A DNA stretch of 64,000 nucleotides. It comes from Streptomyces sp. TRM70350 (GTDB lineage: Bacteria; Actinomycetota; Actinomycetes; Streptomycetales; Streptomycetaceae). The position numbers were made by a program, and so were the translations under genes. The stretch spans positions 1 through 64,000 of the forward strand of contig NZ_JAHUXH010000010.1 in NCBI RefSeq assembly GCF_019219825.1, given 5' to 3'. This document shows, in pieces, positions 8,979 through 17,328 of this stretch (position 1 is the stretch's first letter; each line of letters begins with the position of its first letter). Below the pieces are notes generated by a model. That model made no database searches and was not told the origin of the DNA. It saw only the letters and a program-made list of their open reading frames with translations.

Positions 8979-9665
8979 GTGGCACGCGTTGTTGATGGTG
9001 TGGAGAGGGGCGAACGCGAGGGCATCGTCGCCTCGGCCTCGGCTGAGGCGGACGAGCACCTCATCCGTGAGGCCGAGAAGATCGCTGTTGCGCTGGGCCG
9101 CATGTTCCCGGGCCTGTGCGAGGTCGTTCTGCACGACCTGCGGGATCCGCAGCACGCGATCCGAGTGATCGAGAACAACCTTTCGGGCCGCGAGGTCGGG
9201 GACTCCGTCACCGAGCTGGGCCTGGCTCGTATCGAGGACTCCGGCTACCCCAGCGTGATCCAGAACTACCCCAACCAGTTCCCCGACGGTCGCCCGGCGA
9301 AGAGCACGTCCATCGGGATCAAGAACGCCGCCGGCGAGTACATCGCGGCTCTCTGCCTGAACCTCGACGTGTCGGTGCTGTCACCGGTGACGCTCGCGTT
9401 GTCGAACCTCGTGGCAACGGACACCGAGCACCGCGAGCAGGCCCTGGAGACCCTGCGGGACCGCAGCGCGCGCGAGCTGCGCCAGGCGGTGGAGGAGCTG
9501 GCCGCGGAGCGCGGAGCGACTCCCCGGTCGCTGGGGCGGGAGGACAAGAAGGCACTGGTGCGGCAGCTGCACCAGGACGGCTATTTCGACTCGCGTGATG
9601 CCGCACAGGCCATCGCGGACCTGCTGGGCGTGTCCCGGGCGACCGTCTACAACTACGCCAAGTGA
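8979..9665 (+). CDS. YheO/DauR-type transcriptional regulator
   Basis: The 228-residue protein starts at GTG 8979 with a GGGGG site just upstream. It has a YheO-like PAS domain (about residues 30-135, with VVLHDLRDPQHAIRVIENNL and SIGIKNAAGEYIAALCLNLD) and a C-terminal HTH (about 180-228, ending GVSRATVYNYAK). Relatives such as DauR sense D-arginine or a derived signal and repress amino-acid catabolic genes. It is transcribed with the next two genes: its stop is followed within 15 bases by the start of the cyclodeaminase-family gene. Autoregulation of the operon is the simplest reading. Confidence 0.88.
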   Translation: MARVVDGVERGEREGIVASASAEADEHLIREAEKIAVALGRMFPGLCEVVLHDLRDPQHAIRVIENNLSGREVGDSVTELGLARIEDSGYPSVIQNYPNQFPDGRPAKSTSIGIKNAAGEYIAALCLNLDVSVLSPVTLALSNLVATDTEHREQALETLRDRSARELRQAVEELAAERGATPRSLGREDKKALVRQLHQDGYFDSRDAAQAIADLLGVSRATVYNYAK

Positions 9666-9676
9666 AGGGGCATTTC

Positions 9677-10681
9677 GTGCACGCCGCAGGATCGGCCACC
9701 GGCCCCGTGCCCGCTTCCTCGACCGGCTCCGGCCCGTCACCGGCCGCGCGCCTTCTGCTGCACATCACTGAGGAGCAGACCGCCGCGCTCGTGGACGAGG
9801 ATCTGGCCTTGGAAGCAGCCCGCGCCGCCTTCGCCGCGACGGTGGACGGCACGGTCTTTCCCAGTCTCGCCGTACACGGGTCCGACCCGCGCAACCAGTT
9901 CACCCTCAAGCCATCCGCGTCCGCGACCCACGCCGGGGTGAAGATCGGCACCTACTGGCCGGGCAACACCGAGCACGGGCTGCCGCGCCACCACTCCACC
10001 CTGCTGCTGTTGGACCAGACGATCGGCAGGATCGCGGCCGTCCTGGAGGTCGGCGCCGCGAACGCCTACCGGACCGCCGCGGCCGACGCCCTCGCCGTCG
10101 ACCTGCTGGCCCGCGCCGGCACCACCACGCTGGCCATCTTCGGCACCGGCCACCAGGCCGGCTACGAGGTGGCGGCCGTCAGCCGCATCCGGCCCATCGG
10201 TGAGATCCTGGTTGTGGGACGCACCGCCGAGCGTGCCGAGCGGATGGCCGCGGTACTGGCAGCCCAGGGGCATACCGCCCGCAGCGTCGGCGCCGAAGAA
10301 GCCTGCGCTCGGGCCGATGTGATCGTCACCGCCACGGCCGCCCGGGCCGACACTCCGCCGCTGTTCGAGGCTGCGTGGGTCCGCCCCGGTACGCACGTCT
10401 CCTGCATGGGCGCCGACGCCCCCGGCAAGCGGGAACTCCCGCCCGAACTGTTCGCCCGCGCCCGTGTCTTCTGTGACCTTCCCGAGCAGGCCCGCCGTAT
10501 GGGCGAAAGCCAGCATGCCCCGGCCCAGACGGTCCTCACCCCGCTCGGCGAGGTCCTCACCCAACGCGCCACGGGGCGCACGGACGACAGCGACATCACG
10601 GTCTTCGACAGCTCCGGAATCGGCGTGCAGGACCTGTATCTGGGCCTGGCCCTCCTGAAGAAGATGGACATCTCCCTGTGA
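9677..10681 (+). CDS. Ornithine cyclodeaminase / mu-crystallin family dehydrogenase
   Basis: The product is about 334 residues. GTG 9677 is chosen because GAAGGGG lies six bases upstream; GTG 9662, overlapping the regulator stop, is possible. The Rossmann signature GTGHQAGYEVAAV, the preceding NAYRTAAADALAVDLLAR and the later SCMGADAPGKREL match the family. Members reduce imines or deaminate ornithine, or act as alanine, pyrroline-carboxylate or iminosuccinate reductases. Overlap with a DSD1-type enzyme gene suggests a role in D- or hydroxy-amino acid use. The exact substrate cannot be read from sequence. Confidence 0.85.
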   Translation: MHAAGSATGPVPASSTGSGPSPAARLLLHITEEQTAALVDEDLALEAARAAFAATVDGTVFPSLAVHGSDPRNQFTLKPSASATHAGVKIGTYWPGNTEHGLPRHHSTLLLLDQTIGRIAAVLEVGAANAYRTAAADALAVDLLARAGTTTLAIFGTGHQAGYEVAAVSRIRPIGEILVVGRTAERAERMAAVLAAQGHTARSVGAEEACARADVIVTATAARADTPPLFEAAWVRPGTHVSCMGADAPGKRELPPELFARARVFCDLPEQARRMGESQHAPAQTVLTPLGEVLTQRATGRTDDSDITVFDSSGIGVQDLYLGLALLKKMDISL

Positions 10682-11856
10682 ACAACCCGGCAACCGCCGC
10701 CGGCCCCGGCACCCCCCGGACCCTGGCCGATCCCGGCACCCCGTTCGCCGTCGTCGACGCCCACAAGGTGCGGCGCAACATCGAACGACTGGCAACCAGG
10801 GCCGACCGGCTTCAAGTCGCCCTGCGCCCTCACCTGAAGACGGCCAAGAGCCTCGACACCGCCGCCCTCCTGCACCACGGCACCCCCTGCCCCGTCACCG
10901 TCTCCACCCTCGCCGAGGCCGAGGCGTTCGCCGACGGCGGCTACACCGACATCACCTACGCCGTCGGCATCGACCCCCACAAACTCCCGCGCGTCCTCAA
11001 GCTGCTGCGCCGCGGCGTCACCCTGCGCATCCTGCTGGACAGCACCGAGCAGGCGGAGTTCGTCGCCCAAGCCTCCCGCGAGGCCGGCCTCCCCGTCCCC
11101 GCCCAGATCGAGATCGACTGCGACGGCCACCGCGGCGGCCTCAAGCCCGACGCACCCAAGCTCGTCGAGACCGGCCGCATCCTGCATGACGCGGGCTGTC
11201 TGGACGGAGTGCTGACCCACGCGGGCGAGTCGTACTTCGCCTACACCGGCGAGGAACAGCGCCTGGCGGCGAAGAACGAACGCGACACCGCCGTCGTCGC
11301 GGCCGAGCGGCTGCGCGCGGCCGGCCTGCCCGTGGCCACCGTCAGCGTCGGCTCCACCCCCACCGCCCACGCCGCCGAGGACCTCACCGGTGTCACCGAA
11401 CTGCGCGCCGGCAACTTCGTCTTCTTCGACCTGGTGATGGCCGGCATCGGCGTCTGCCGCATCGAGGACATCGCCCTGTCGGTCGTCGTCACCGTCATCG
11501 GACACCGCCCCGAGTACGGATGGGTCGTCACTGACGGCGGCTGGATGGCCATGTCCCGCGACCGCGGCACTGCCGTCCAGGCGCAGGACCAGGGCTACGG
11601 ACTGGTCACCGATCTGGACGGCAACCTCATCCCGGACCTGGTCATGACGGCCGCAAGCCAGGAACACGGCACCCTCACCGCCCGCGACGGCGCCCGCCTG
11701 CCCGACCTGCCCGTCGGCACCCGCCTGCGCATCCTGCCCAACCACGCCTGCGCCACCGCCGCCCAGCATCACGGCTACCACGTCATCGACAGCACCCGAA
11801 CCACGAACACCGCACCGGAGATCCAGGACATCTGGCAGCGCGTCACCGGCTGGTGA
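10678..11856 (+). CDS. DSD1-type PLP enzyme (D-serine dehydratase / D-threonine aldolase-like)
   Basis: The 392-residue protein starts at GTG 10678, overlapping the previous stop by four bases. It has the alanine-racemase-like TIM barrel with the PLP lysine in RPHLKTAKS. It also has the C-terminal zinc-site motif NHACAT found in D-serine dehydratase and D-threonine or beta-hydroxyaspartate aldolases of fold type III. It probably cleaves or dehydrates a D- or beta-hydroxy amino acid, feeding the imine reductase-like partner encoded just upstream. Substrate choice among family members is unresolved. Confidence 0.88.
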   Translation: MNNPATAAGPGTPRTLADPGTPFAVVDAHKVRRNIERLATRADRLQVALRPHLKTAKSLDTAALLHHGTPCPVTVSTLAEAEAFADGGYTDITYAVGIDPHKLPRVLKLLRRGVTLRILLDSTEQAEFVAQASREAGLPVPAQIEIDCDGHRGGLKPDAPKLVETGRILHDAGCLDGVLTHAGESYFAYTGEEQRLAAKNERDTAVVAAERLRAAGLPVATVSVGSTPTAHAAEDLTGVTELRAGNFVFFDLVMAGIGVCRIEDIALSVVVTVIGHRPEYGWVVTDGGWMAMSRDRGTAVQAQDQGYGLVTDLDGNLIPDLVMTAASQEHGTLTARDGARLPDLPVGTRLRILPNHACATAAQHHGYHVIDSTRTTNTAPEIQDIWQRVTGW

Positions 11857-12607
11857 CCAGCAAGTGCACCGGACCAGCCGCCCGGTCAGCGGATGCGGGG
11901 CAGGCCTTGTCCGGATGTGCGGCGTGCACGTACTTCACCGCGATGTTGGGGTGGATGCCAAAGAGACGGACGAGGTGTACGGGGTCGGCGGTCTCTCGTG
12001 CCTCATAGAGGATGCGGTCGGCCCACACCTGCCGGGGCAGCAGTCCGACCTGGTCGAAGGCAGCCCGCAGGGCACAGTAGCTGAGCTGTGGCGATGCCGG
12101 ATGCCGATAGGAGTGGGTGGTGATGATCAGGTGCGGGTTACTGGCCTGGGGCCAGCGGCGTATGCGTTCGCGCAGCCAGTCGGCCACGAGGCGGGCGCTC
12201 AGGTCGTCGAGACAGACGGTGTGGGTGTGCTCGCCGCGGTGCACCGCCAGCGTCCGCCGGACCACGTCGGCATCGGCCAGGTCGAGGCGGGCGATCTCCA
12301 CGGCGCGCACGGCATGGATGGCGACCAGGCCGACGATGATCCGGGAGGCAGGCCCGTCCAGCCGGTCCAGCACCCCTGCCAGCCGATCGCTGGACAGCGG
12401 CAGCGGCAGGTGTGGGCTGCAGCCACGGCGTCACGCTGTACCTGCCCGGCGTGCCCAGTGCCGCCACGAGGCCCGCTTCCAGCAGGTCCGTGCCGGCCGC
12501 CAGGATCATCAGGGCCACGCCGACCGCGCGCAGCCCACTGCGCCGACGGCCGCCTGGCACGGCCGGTCCGTCGATCACGGGCAAAAGGTTCACGGCGCCA
12601 GAGTTAG
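11843..12607 (-). pseudogene. Tyrosine-recombinase-like integrase remnant
   Basis: The C-terminal part (11843-12373) reads DRLDGPASRIIVGLVAIHAV and ends FGIHPNIAVKYVHAAHPDK, resembling the end of Streptomyces site-specific integrases, where an ..HTTAMxYVxAAHP tail is common. A different frame (12373-12593, MNLLPVIDGPAVPGGRRRSG) supplies the preceding sequence, so at least one frameshift is present. The N-terminal half is missing where the MITE begins at 12608. It converges with, and overlaps by 14 bases, the DSD1 gene end. Confidence 0.6.
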
Positions 12608-12768
12608 GGGTCCTTGCACTATGAGCGTCCGATCAGGTCGCGTGGTCTGGTGCCGTGCATCGCAAGGCGCCGGAGCGCCCTGGTAGCGGAGCTACCTGGG
12701 CGTTTCGGCAACGCGGCGAGGTGCGGTGCCAGGCCGCGCGACCCGGGCGGGCATAGTGCAAGGACCCC
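12608..12768. mobile_element. 161-bp palindromic MITE with TA duplication
   Basis: The ends are perfect 17-bp inverted repeats (GGGGTCCTTGCACTATG at 12608-12624; its complement at 12752-12768), flanked by TA at 12606-12607 and 12769-12770. Pairing continues imperfectly through the whole element to a central GGTAGC-GGA-GCTACC, so the element can fold into one long hairpin. No coding frame is present. The tip resembles the IS5-type element at 7986, whose transposase could mobilise it. Confidence 0.88.
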
Positions 12769-12883
12769 TAAGCACCCTGCGGCCCGGCAGGATCGACCGA
12801 ACGGCCATCGCCGCCCGAGCGGGGCCGCCTCAACAGTGGCCGAATGACCGAGGCGCGCGCGGGATCACGCGAGGAAGGTGGGC

Positions 12884-13163
12884 GATGTCCGCCTCAGGTG
12901 CGGTCCTCCGCGCGCTGGTACTGCTCGCCGTCTGGCAGGGCGCAGCCACCGTACCGACCGCACCGCCTGTCGCATCCGGCTCCCAACCGGCACAGCACCG
13001 CCATCCAGTGCTGGACCCCGACGTACCCGGGCGGAACGCCGGTCACCGCGGTCGCCCGGCCACCGGGTTCCGCTCTCGCGCGGCGCTGTCGGCGCACCAC
13101 CCGCAGCGGAAACCGCCATGGGCCAGCGATGTCAGTCGGCGGCGTCGCGCAGCGCCTCGTTGA
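12884..13163 (+). CDS. Possible small secreted protein
   Basis: ATG 12884 follows GGAAGGTGGG. The N-terminal ~25 residues look like a signal peptide (LRALVLLAVWQGAATVPTA). The rest is proline-, histidine- and arginine-rich without a recognised fold, and the 3' end overlaps the opposite-strand MarR gene by about 30 bases. No family is known to me. The gene is plausible but weak, and the surrounding 12769-13131 holds nothing else clear. Confidence 0.3.
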
Positions 13164-13638
13164 TGTCGCTCAGCGCGCCGGTCAGCCGTGTGTAATCGTC
13201 GCGGGCCACGGGGGTGACGAAGTACCGCTCGACGACATGAGCGTGAACGGTCGCGGCCTGAAGGAATACGGTACGGCCGTGATCAGTCGGTTCCACCAGC
13301 ACGCTTCTGCGGTCCTCCGGTGACGGGACGCGGCGGACCAGGCCGGCCTCTTCCATGCGGTCGATCAGCCGGGTGGTGCCACTACTGGTGAGGGTGAGGT
13401 CGTCGGCCAGCCGGCGCTGGGAGACCTCCTCGCCCGGCTCGCGGCACAGCCTGATGAGGACTTCCAGCATCGTGTGACTGATCCCGCACTCCCGTCGCAG
13501 GGCGGTGTCGATCCGCTGCTCCAGGCGGGTCGCGGCTTTGATCAGCAGCCCGAAGTCGTGAACGAGCCGGCTGTTGGCAGCACGGGCGGCCTGGTCGCCC
13601 CGCCTGGTCGTGGCATTCACCTGGGCAGGTCCTCCCAT
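13132..13638 (-). CDS. MarR-family regulator, divergent from PLP decarboxylase
   Basis: The 168-residue protein is drawn from ATG 13636-13638; a GTG at 13620, preceded by GGGAGG, would shorten it by six residues. The winged-helix core is clear: GISHTMLEVLIRL, VSQRRLADDLTLTSSGTTRLIDRMEEAGLV and the wing PSPEDRRSVLVEPT. MarR proteins bind palindromes near their own promoter and release them on ligand or oxidant sensing. The divergent spacer contains a matching repeat (13690-13714), which suggests control of the decarboxylase gene. Confidence 0.9.
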   Translation of the reverse strand: MGGPAQVNATTRRGDQAARAANSRLVHDFGLLIKAATRLEQRIDTALRRECGISHTMLEVLIRLCREPGEEVSQRRLADDLTLTSSGTTRLIDRMEEAGLVRRVPSPEDRRSVLVEPTDHGRTVFLQAATVHAHVVERYFVTPVARDDYTRLTGALSDINEALRDAAD

Positions 13639-13689
13639 CCTTGACGGTCGTGGCTCGCGAGTTTACTGCCACATCACCTACTGACGTCT

Positions 13690-13714
13690 CAATTGCTGAG
13701 CAATCAATTGCTGA
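13690..13714. promoter_or_regulatory. Candidate MarR operator
   Basis: CAATTGCTGA occurs twice in direct orientation (13690-13699 and 13705-13714). The first copy is part of the perfect palindrome ATTGCTGAGCAAT (13692-13704). It lies 52 bases from the MarR start and 63 from the decarboxylase start, which suits control of both promoters. Confidence 0.6.
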
Positions 13715-13776
13715 CTGGTCAACGAAATCCTATGGTGGGCGCCACCCCGTCGGCCACATCGGAGAGAGGGACATCC

Positions 13777-15192
13777 ATGGACCTGCAGCACTGGCTCGGC
13801 CGAGCCACCCACGCGATACAGGACTGGGCCGACACCTTCGGCCCCTACCAGCCGCACCCGTCACTCCAGGTCGACGACGACCGCTTCGCCACAGCCTTCG
13901 AGGAGTTCACCGGGAGACTGCGGGACAACTACCCCTTCTTCCACCCGCACTACGCGGGGCAGATGCTCAAGCCCCCGCACCCCGCCGCGGTGGTCGGCTA
14001 CCTCACCGCCATGCTCATCAACCCCAACAACCACGCCCTGGACGGCGGCCCCGCCACGGCCCGGATGGAACGCGAGGCCGTTGCTCAGCTGGCCGCCATG
14101 TTCGGCTACGACACCCTCCCCCGTAGCCCTTCGGGCACGGGCGGTGCCCCCATTCGCTCCGACTACGCTCCGCTCGGCCACCTCACCACCAGCGGCACGA
14201 TCGCCAACCTCGAAGCCCTCTTCGTCGCCCGGGAATTCCACCCCGGCCGAGGAGTCGCCTACAGCGCGGACGCCCACTACACCCACGGCCGCATGTGCCG
14301 TGTGCTGGGCATGGAGGGACACGCGGTGCCCACGGACAACCGGGGGCGTATGGACCTCGACGCGCTCGAGGACCTGCTGCGCGGCGGCCGGGTGGGCACG
14401 GTCGTGCTGACCGCCGGAACCACCGGGCTGGGGGCCGTCGACCCGATCCACGAGGCCCTGCTCCTCAAAGAGCGTTACGGCGTCCGTATCCACGTCGACG
14501 CCGCCTACGGCGGCTTCTTCACCCTGCTGGCCGGCGCCGACGGGCCCGAGGGGCTCGCGCCCGAGCCATGGCAGGCGATCGCCCGCTGCGACTCACTCGT
14601 CGTCGACCCGCACAAACACGGGCTCCAGCCCTACGGCTGCGGTGCCGTCATCTTCCGCGACCCCGAGGTGGGACGCTTCTACCTCCACGACTCGCCCTAC
14701 ACCTACTTCACCTCCACCGACCTCCACCTCGGCGAGATCAGCCTGGAATGCTCACGCGCCGGAGCCTCGGCCGCCGCCCTCTGGCTCACCTTCCAGCTCC
14801 TCCCGCCCACCACCGACGGCCTGGGCCGGGTGCTGGCTGCGAGCCGCCGGGCCGCATTGAAGTGGGCACAACTGATCACCGCATCCGACCACCTGGAGCT
14901 CTATCAACAGCCGGAACTGGACATCGTCAGCTACTTCCCCCTTGTCTCCCCCGCCACCCTGAGCGGCATCGACATGGCCTCCGGCCGCATCCTGGCGGAC
15001 GGCATGACGAGCCCCGACCCGGTGTTCCTGAGCACCCTGAGAGCCGACCACGGGGCGTTCACCGCACGCCACCCCAAAATCACCGCGGACGCCGACAGCG
15101 CCCGCATCCTCCGCAGCGTGTTGATGAAACCGGAATCCGAGCACCATGTGGAGCACGTCCACCACCAAGTCGAACGGCTCACCCGATCCTGA
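13777..15192 (+). CDS. Group II PLP-dependent amino acid decarboxylase
   Basis: The 471-residue protein starts at ATG 13777 behind GGAGAGAGGG. The fold type I decarboxylase motifs are in order: TTSGTIANLEALFVAR, TAGTTGLGAVDPI, HVDAAYGGFF and the PLP-binding lysine in SLVVDPHKHGLQPYGCG. It belongs with tyrosine/aromatic or glutamate decarboxylase-like proteins; the substrate is not predictable. It is the only gene in its transcription unit, facing the MarR gene. Confidence 0.9.
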   Translation: MDLQHWLGRATHAIQDWADTFGPYQPHPSLQVDDDRFATAFEEFTGRLRDNYPFFHPHYAGQMLKPPHPAAVVGYLTAMLINPNNHALDGGPATARMEREAVAQLAAMFGYDTLPRSPSGTGGAPIRSDYAPLGHLTTSGTIANLEALFVAREFHPGRGVAYSADAHYTHGRMCRVLGMEGHAVPTDNRGRMDLDALEDLLRGGRVGTVVLTAGTTGLGAVDPIHEALLLKERYGVRIHVDAAYGGFFTLLAGADGPEGLAPEPWQAIARCDSLVVDPHKHGLQPYGCGAVIFRDPEVGRFYLHDSPYTYFTSTDLHLGEISLECSRAGASAAALWLTFQLLPPTTDGLGRVLAASRRAALKWAQLITASDHLELYQQPELDIVSYFPLVSPATLSGIDMASGRILADGMTSPDPVFLSTLRADHGAFTARHPKITADADSARILRSVLMKPESEHHVEHVHHQVERLTRS

Positions 15193-15217
15193 TGGCGATG
15201 ACCGCCCGCGCATCAGG
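15188..15217 (+). terminator. Hairpin overlapping the decarboxylase stop
   Basis: CCTGATG (15188-15194) pairs with CATCAGG (15211-15217) around a GC-rich loop, and the TGA stop (15190-15192) lies in the stem. There is no T-tract, so this is a weak GC-rich terminator candidate. Confidence 0.35.
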
Positions 15218-15567
15218 CGAGGACTGTGTCCACTGGCTCGTGTGCCTTCGGCGGGTGCTGGCCCGATCCTGGCACCTGTCGACGTCAAAGCCCCAGGCCG
15301 CGGCCTGCGGCTGTCCGCCCGCCGTGGCTGATGCTCGGTCCTGAGCCAGAGGCAGGGCGCCCGCCACCGCCAGGACGCGGACGGCGACCGCGGGTGCCAG
15401 GGCGCGCGCATCACCCGCGCCGTGCCGTCCCGACGGACGGGGGCGGGCCCATGGCCTCTGCGATGACGGCGAAGGCGACTGTCTTTCGGTCCGGGCGACC
15501 GGCTGCAGGTGGCCGTGCGGTTACCCCGGTCCGTCCTGCGCCGAGGGTCTGCGCGTCCGCGCGGAAC
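15218..15567. other. Gene-poor spacer
   Basis: I see no open frame with convincing codon bias, signal or family motif in these 350 bases. They separate the decarboxylase from a convergent MarR gene. Confidence 0.5.
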
Positions 15568-16005
15568 TCACTCGCCGGCGTCGCGGAGCGTGCGCAGGAT
15601 GCGCTCCAGGTGGCGGCGGTCCTCGGATGAGAGCGGTCCGGTGACGTGGCTGCGGAGATGGGAGACGTGGGCGGTCATGGCGCGGTCGAGCGCCTCGGCG
15701 CCCTTGTCGGTCAGCGCGGCGAGTGCGGCTCGTCGGTCGTCAGGATCGGGGTCGCGGCGGATCAGCCCTTCCCTCGCCATGCGGTCGGCGAGCCGGGTGA
15801 AGCCGCCCGAGCTGAAGGACACGGCCTCCGCCAGGTCCGTCATGCGCAGCCGGTGCCCGGGAGTACGGCCCAGCCGCAGCAGCACCTCGAACCAGGTGTC
15901 CGGGACTCCCAGGTCGCGGTGTACCAGGGGCTTGAGGCGAGCGAACGCCTCCACGAACAGGCCGTAGAGCGTCACGTCGTCGTCGTTCAGCAGGTGCTCG
16001 TTCAC
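15568..16005 (-). CDS. MarR-family regulator
   Basis: The 145-residue protein is drawn from GTG 16003-16005 (VNEHLLNDDDVTLYGLF). Core motifs are LGVPDTWFEVLLRLGR, MTDLAEAVSFSSGGFTRLADRMAREGLI and the wing DPDDRRAALAALT. The frame stays open to 16053, but those residues do not look like MarR and the stretch contains the operator. It is divergent from a secreted AOC-barrel-like protein gene, with an inverted repeat between them, so it probably represses that unit and itself. Confidence 0.9.
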   Translation of the reverse strand: MNEHLLNDDDVTLYGLFVEAFARLKPLVHRDLGVPDTWFEVLLRLGRTPGHRLRMTDLAEAVSFSSGGFTRLADRMAREGLIRRDPDPDDRRAALAALTDKGAEALDRAMTAHVSHLRSHVTGPLSSEDRRHLERILRTLRDAGE

Positions 16006-16051
16006 CCCACGAGGATGACAGAAAGCCGAGCGCGGAAGAAGCTGCCATTGC

Positions 16052-16073
16052 AATATCTGCTCCTACAGATATA
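16052..16073. promoter_or_regulatory. Candidate MarR operator
   Basis: ATATCTG (16053-16059) and CAGATAT (16066-16072) form an inverted repeat six bases apart, extended by flanking A/T. It lies about 50 bases from the MarR start and 58 from the AOC-like gene start. Confidence 0.6.
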
Positions 16074-16129
16074 TTGTCTGCGTCGGCAGATACTTCCCCT
16101 GTACGCCCCCACAGATGTGGAGCCCGATC

Positions 16130-16633
16130 ATGCGTAAGCGCACCCTCCCCGCGTTCGGTGTCGCCGCCGCCACGGCCGGCGCCCTCACCCTCGGCCTGTC
16201 CCTGGCACCCGCTTCGGCGGACGCCACCCCCGCCTCGCACGGGCACCGCACGATCACCATCGAGGCCGTCGAGAAGGGCACCGCGATCAACATGGTCGAC
16301 GTCGCCCCGGCCGACTCCGCCCTCGGCGACCAGCTGATCGGGACCGGCGACCTCATCGGCCGCGACGGCCGCAAGCTGGGCACCAGCAGCTTCGTCGGCG
16401 TCTCCACCGACGCCAAGCCGCGCACCGCCGAGCTGCTGACCTTCGTCTACGAGCTGCCCGGCGGCAAGATCACCACGGCCGGTACGGCGAAGCTCTCCGC
16501 CTCCGGACCCGTCTTCGACGAGCGGTTCGCCATCACGGGCGGCACCGGCAGGTACAAGAACGCCTCCGGAGAGGTGCGCGTCCTGCAGGAGACGGTGGAG
16601 CGGGCGAAGGTCACCTTCGAGATCCAGCGCTGA
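16130..16633 (+). CDS. Secreted allene-oxide-cyclase-barrel-like protein
   Basis: The 167-residue product starts at ATG 16130 behind GTGGAG. Residues 1-30 form a signal peptide (MRKRTLPAFGVAAATAGALT, then ending ASADA). The mature part is rich in beta strand and ends GTGRYKNASGEVRVLQETVE, typical of dirigent/allene-oxide-cyclase-like barrels (lipocalin-like, often called AOC-like in actinomycetes). No enzymatic activity can be assigned. It precedes an NAD(P)-binding protein gene by 41 bases, probably co-transcribed. Confidence 0.8.
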   Translation: MRKRTLPAFGVAAATAGALTLGLSLAPASADATPASHGHRTITIEAVEKGTAINMVDVAPADSALGDQLIGTGDLIGRDGRKLGTSSFVGVSTDAKPRTAELLTFVYELPGGKITTAGTAKLSASGPVFDERFAITGGTGRYKNASGEVRVLQETVERAKVTFEIQR

Positions 16634-16674
16634 CCACACCCACGCATACGAAACGAGTACGAACGGAGTCACCT

Positions 16675-17328
16675 GTGAAGATCCTCCTTGTCGGCGCCAC
16701 CGGCATGATCGGCTCCCGCATCACGGCGGAAGCGCTCGGCCGCGGCCACGAGGTCACCGCCGCCACCCGCTCGGGCCGTGCGGACGGCCTGCCGGAGCAC
16801 CGGGCGCTGACCGTCCTCGCCCTGGACGCCGCCGTGCCGGGCAAGGTCGCCCAGGCCGCTGCCGGGCACGACGTCGTCATCTCCGCCGTCTCGCCGCCCC
16901 GCGACGGCTCCGACCCGGCCGCCCCGCTGCTGGCGACGTACAGGTCCCTGGTCGAGGGGCTGCGCATCGCGGGGGTGCACCGCCTGCTGGTGGTCGGAGG
17001 GGCGGGCAGCCTGAAGACCGCCTCGGGTCAGGACCGGGTCGACACCCCGGACTTCCCCGCGATGTACAAGGCCGAGGCGCTCGCCCAGCGCGAGGTGCTG
17101 CGCCTGCTGCGCGCCGAGGTGGGCGACGACCTGGACTGGACGTATGTCTCCCCGGCCGACGAGATCGCCCCCGGCGAGCGCACGGGCACCTTCCGCCTCG
17201 GCGGCGACGACCTGCTGATCGCCGAGGACGGCACCAGCTTCATCAGTGCCGAGGACTACGCGGTCGCCCTGGTCGACGAGGCCGAGAAGAGCACGGCGCT
17301 CCGCCGGCGCATCACCGTCGCGTACTGA
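16675..17328 (+). CDS. NAD(P)-binding epimerase-like protein (atypical SDR)
   Basis: The 217-residue protein starts at GTG 16675 behind CGGAGT. The N-terminal GATGMIGSRI is the glycine-rich nucleotide motif of the SDR_a5/NmrA-like group. Later GVHRLLVVGGAGSL and MYKAEALAQREVLRLLR fit the short atypical SDRs (YwnB-like). It may be a reductase or a redox sensor. Position behind the AOC-like gene and under the MarR operator suggests a shared stress response. Confidence 0.85.
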   Translation: MKILLVGATGMIGSRITAEALGRGHEVTAATRSGRADGLPEHRALTVLALDAAVPGKVAQAAAGHDVVISAVSPPRDGSDPAAPLLATYRSLVEGLRIAGVHRLLVVGGAGSLKTASGQDRVDTPDFPAMYKAEALAQREVLRLLRAEVGDDLDWTYVSPADEIAPGERTGTFRLGGDDLLIAEDGTSFISAEDYAVALVDEAEKSTALRRRITVAY

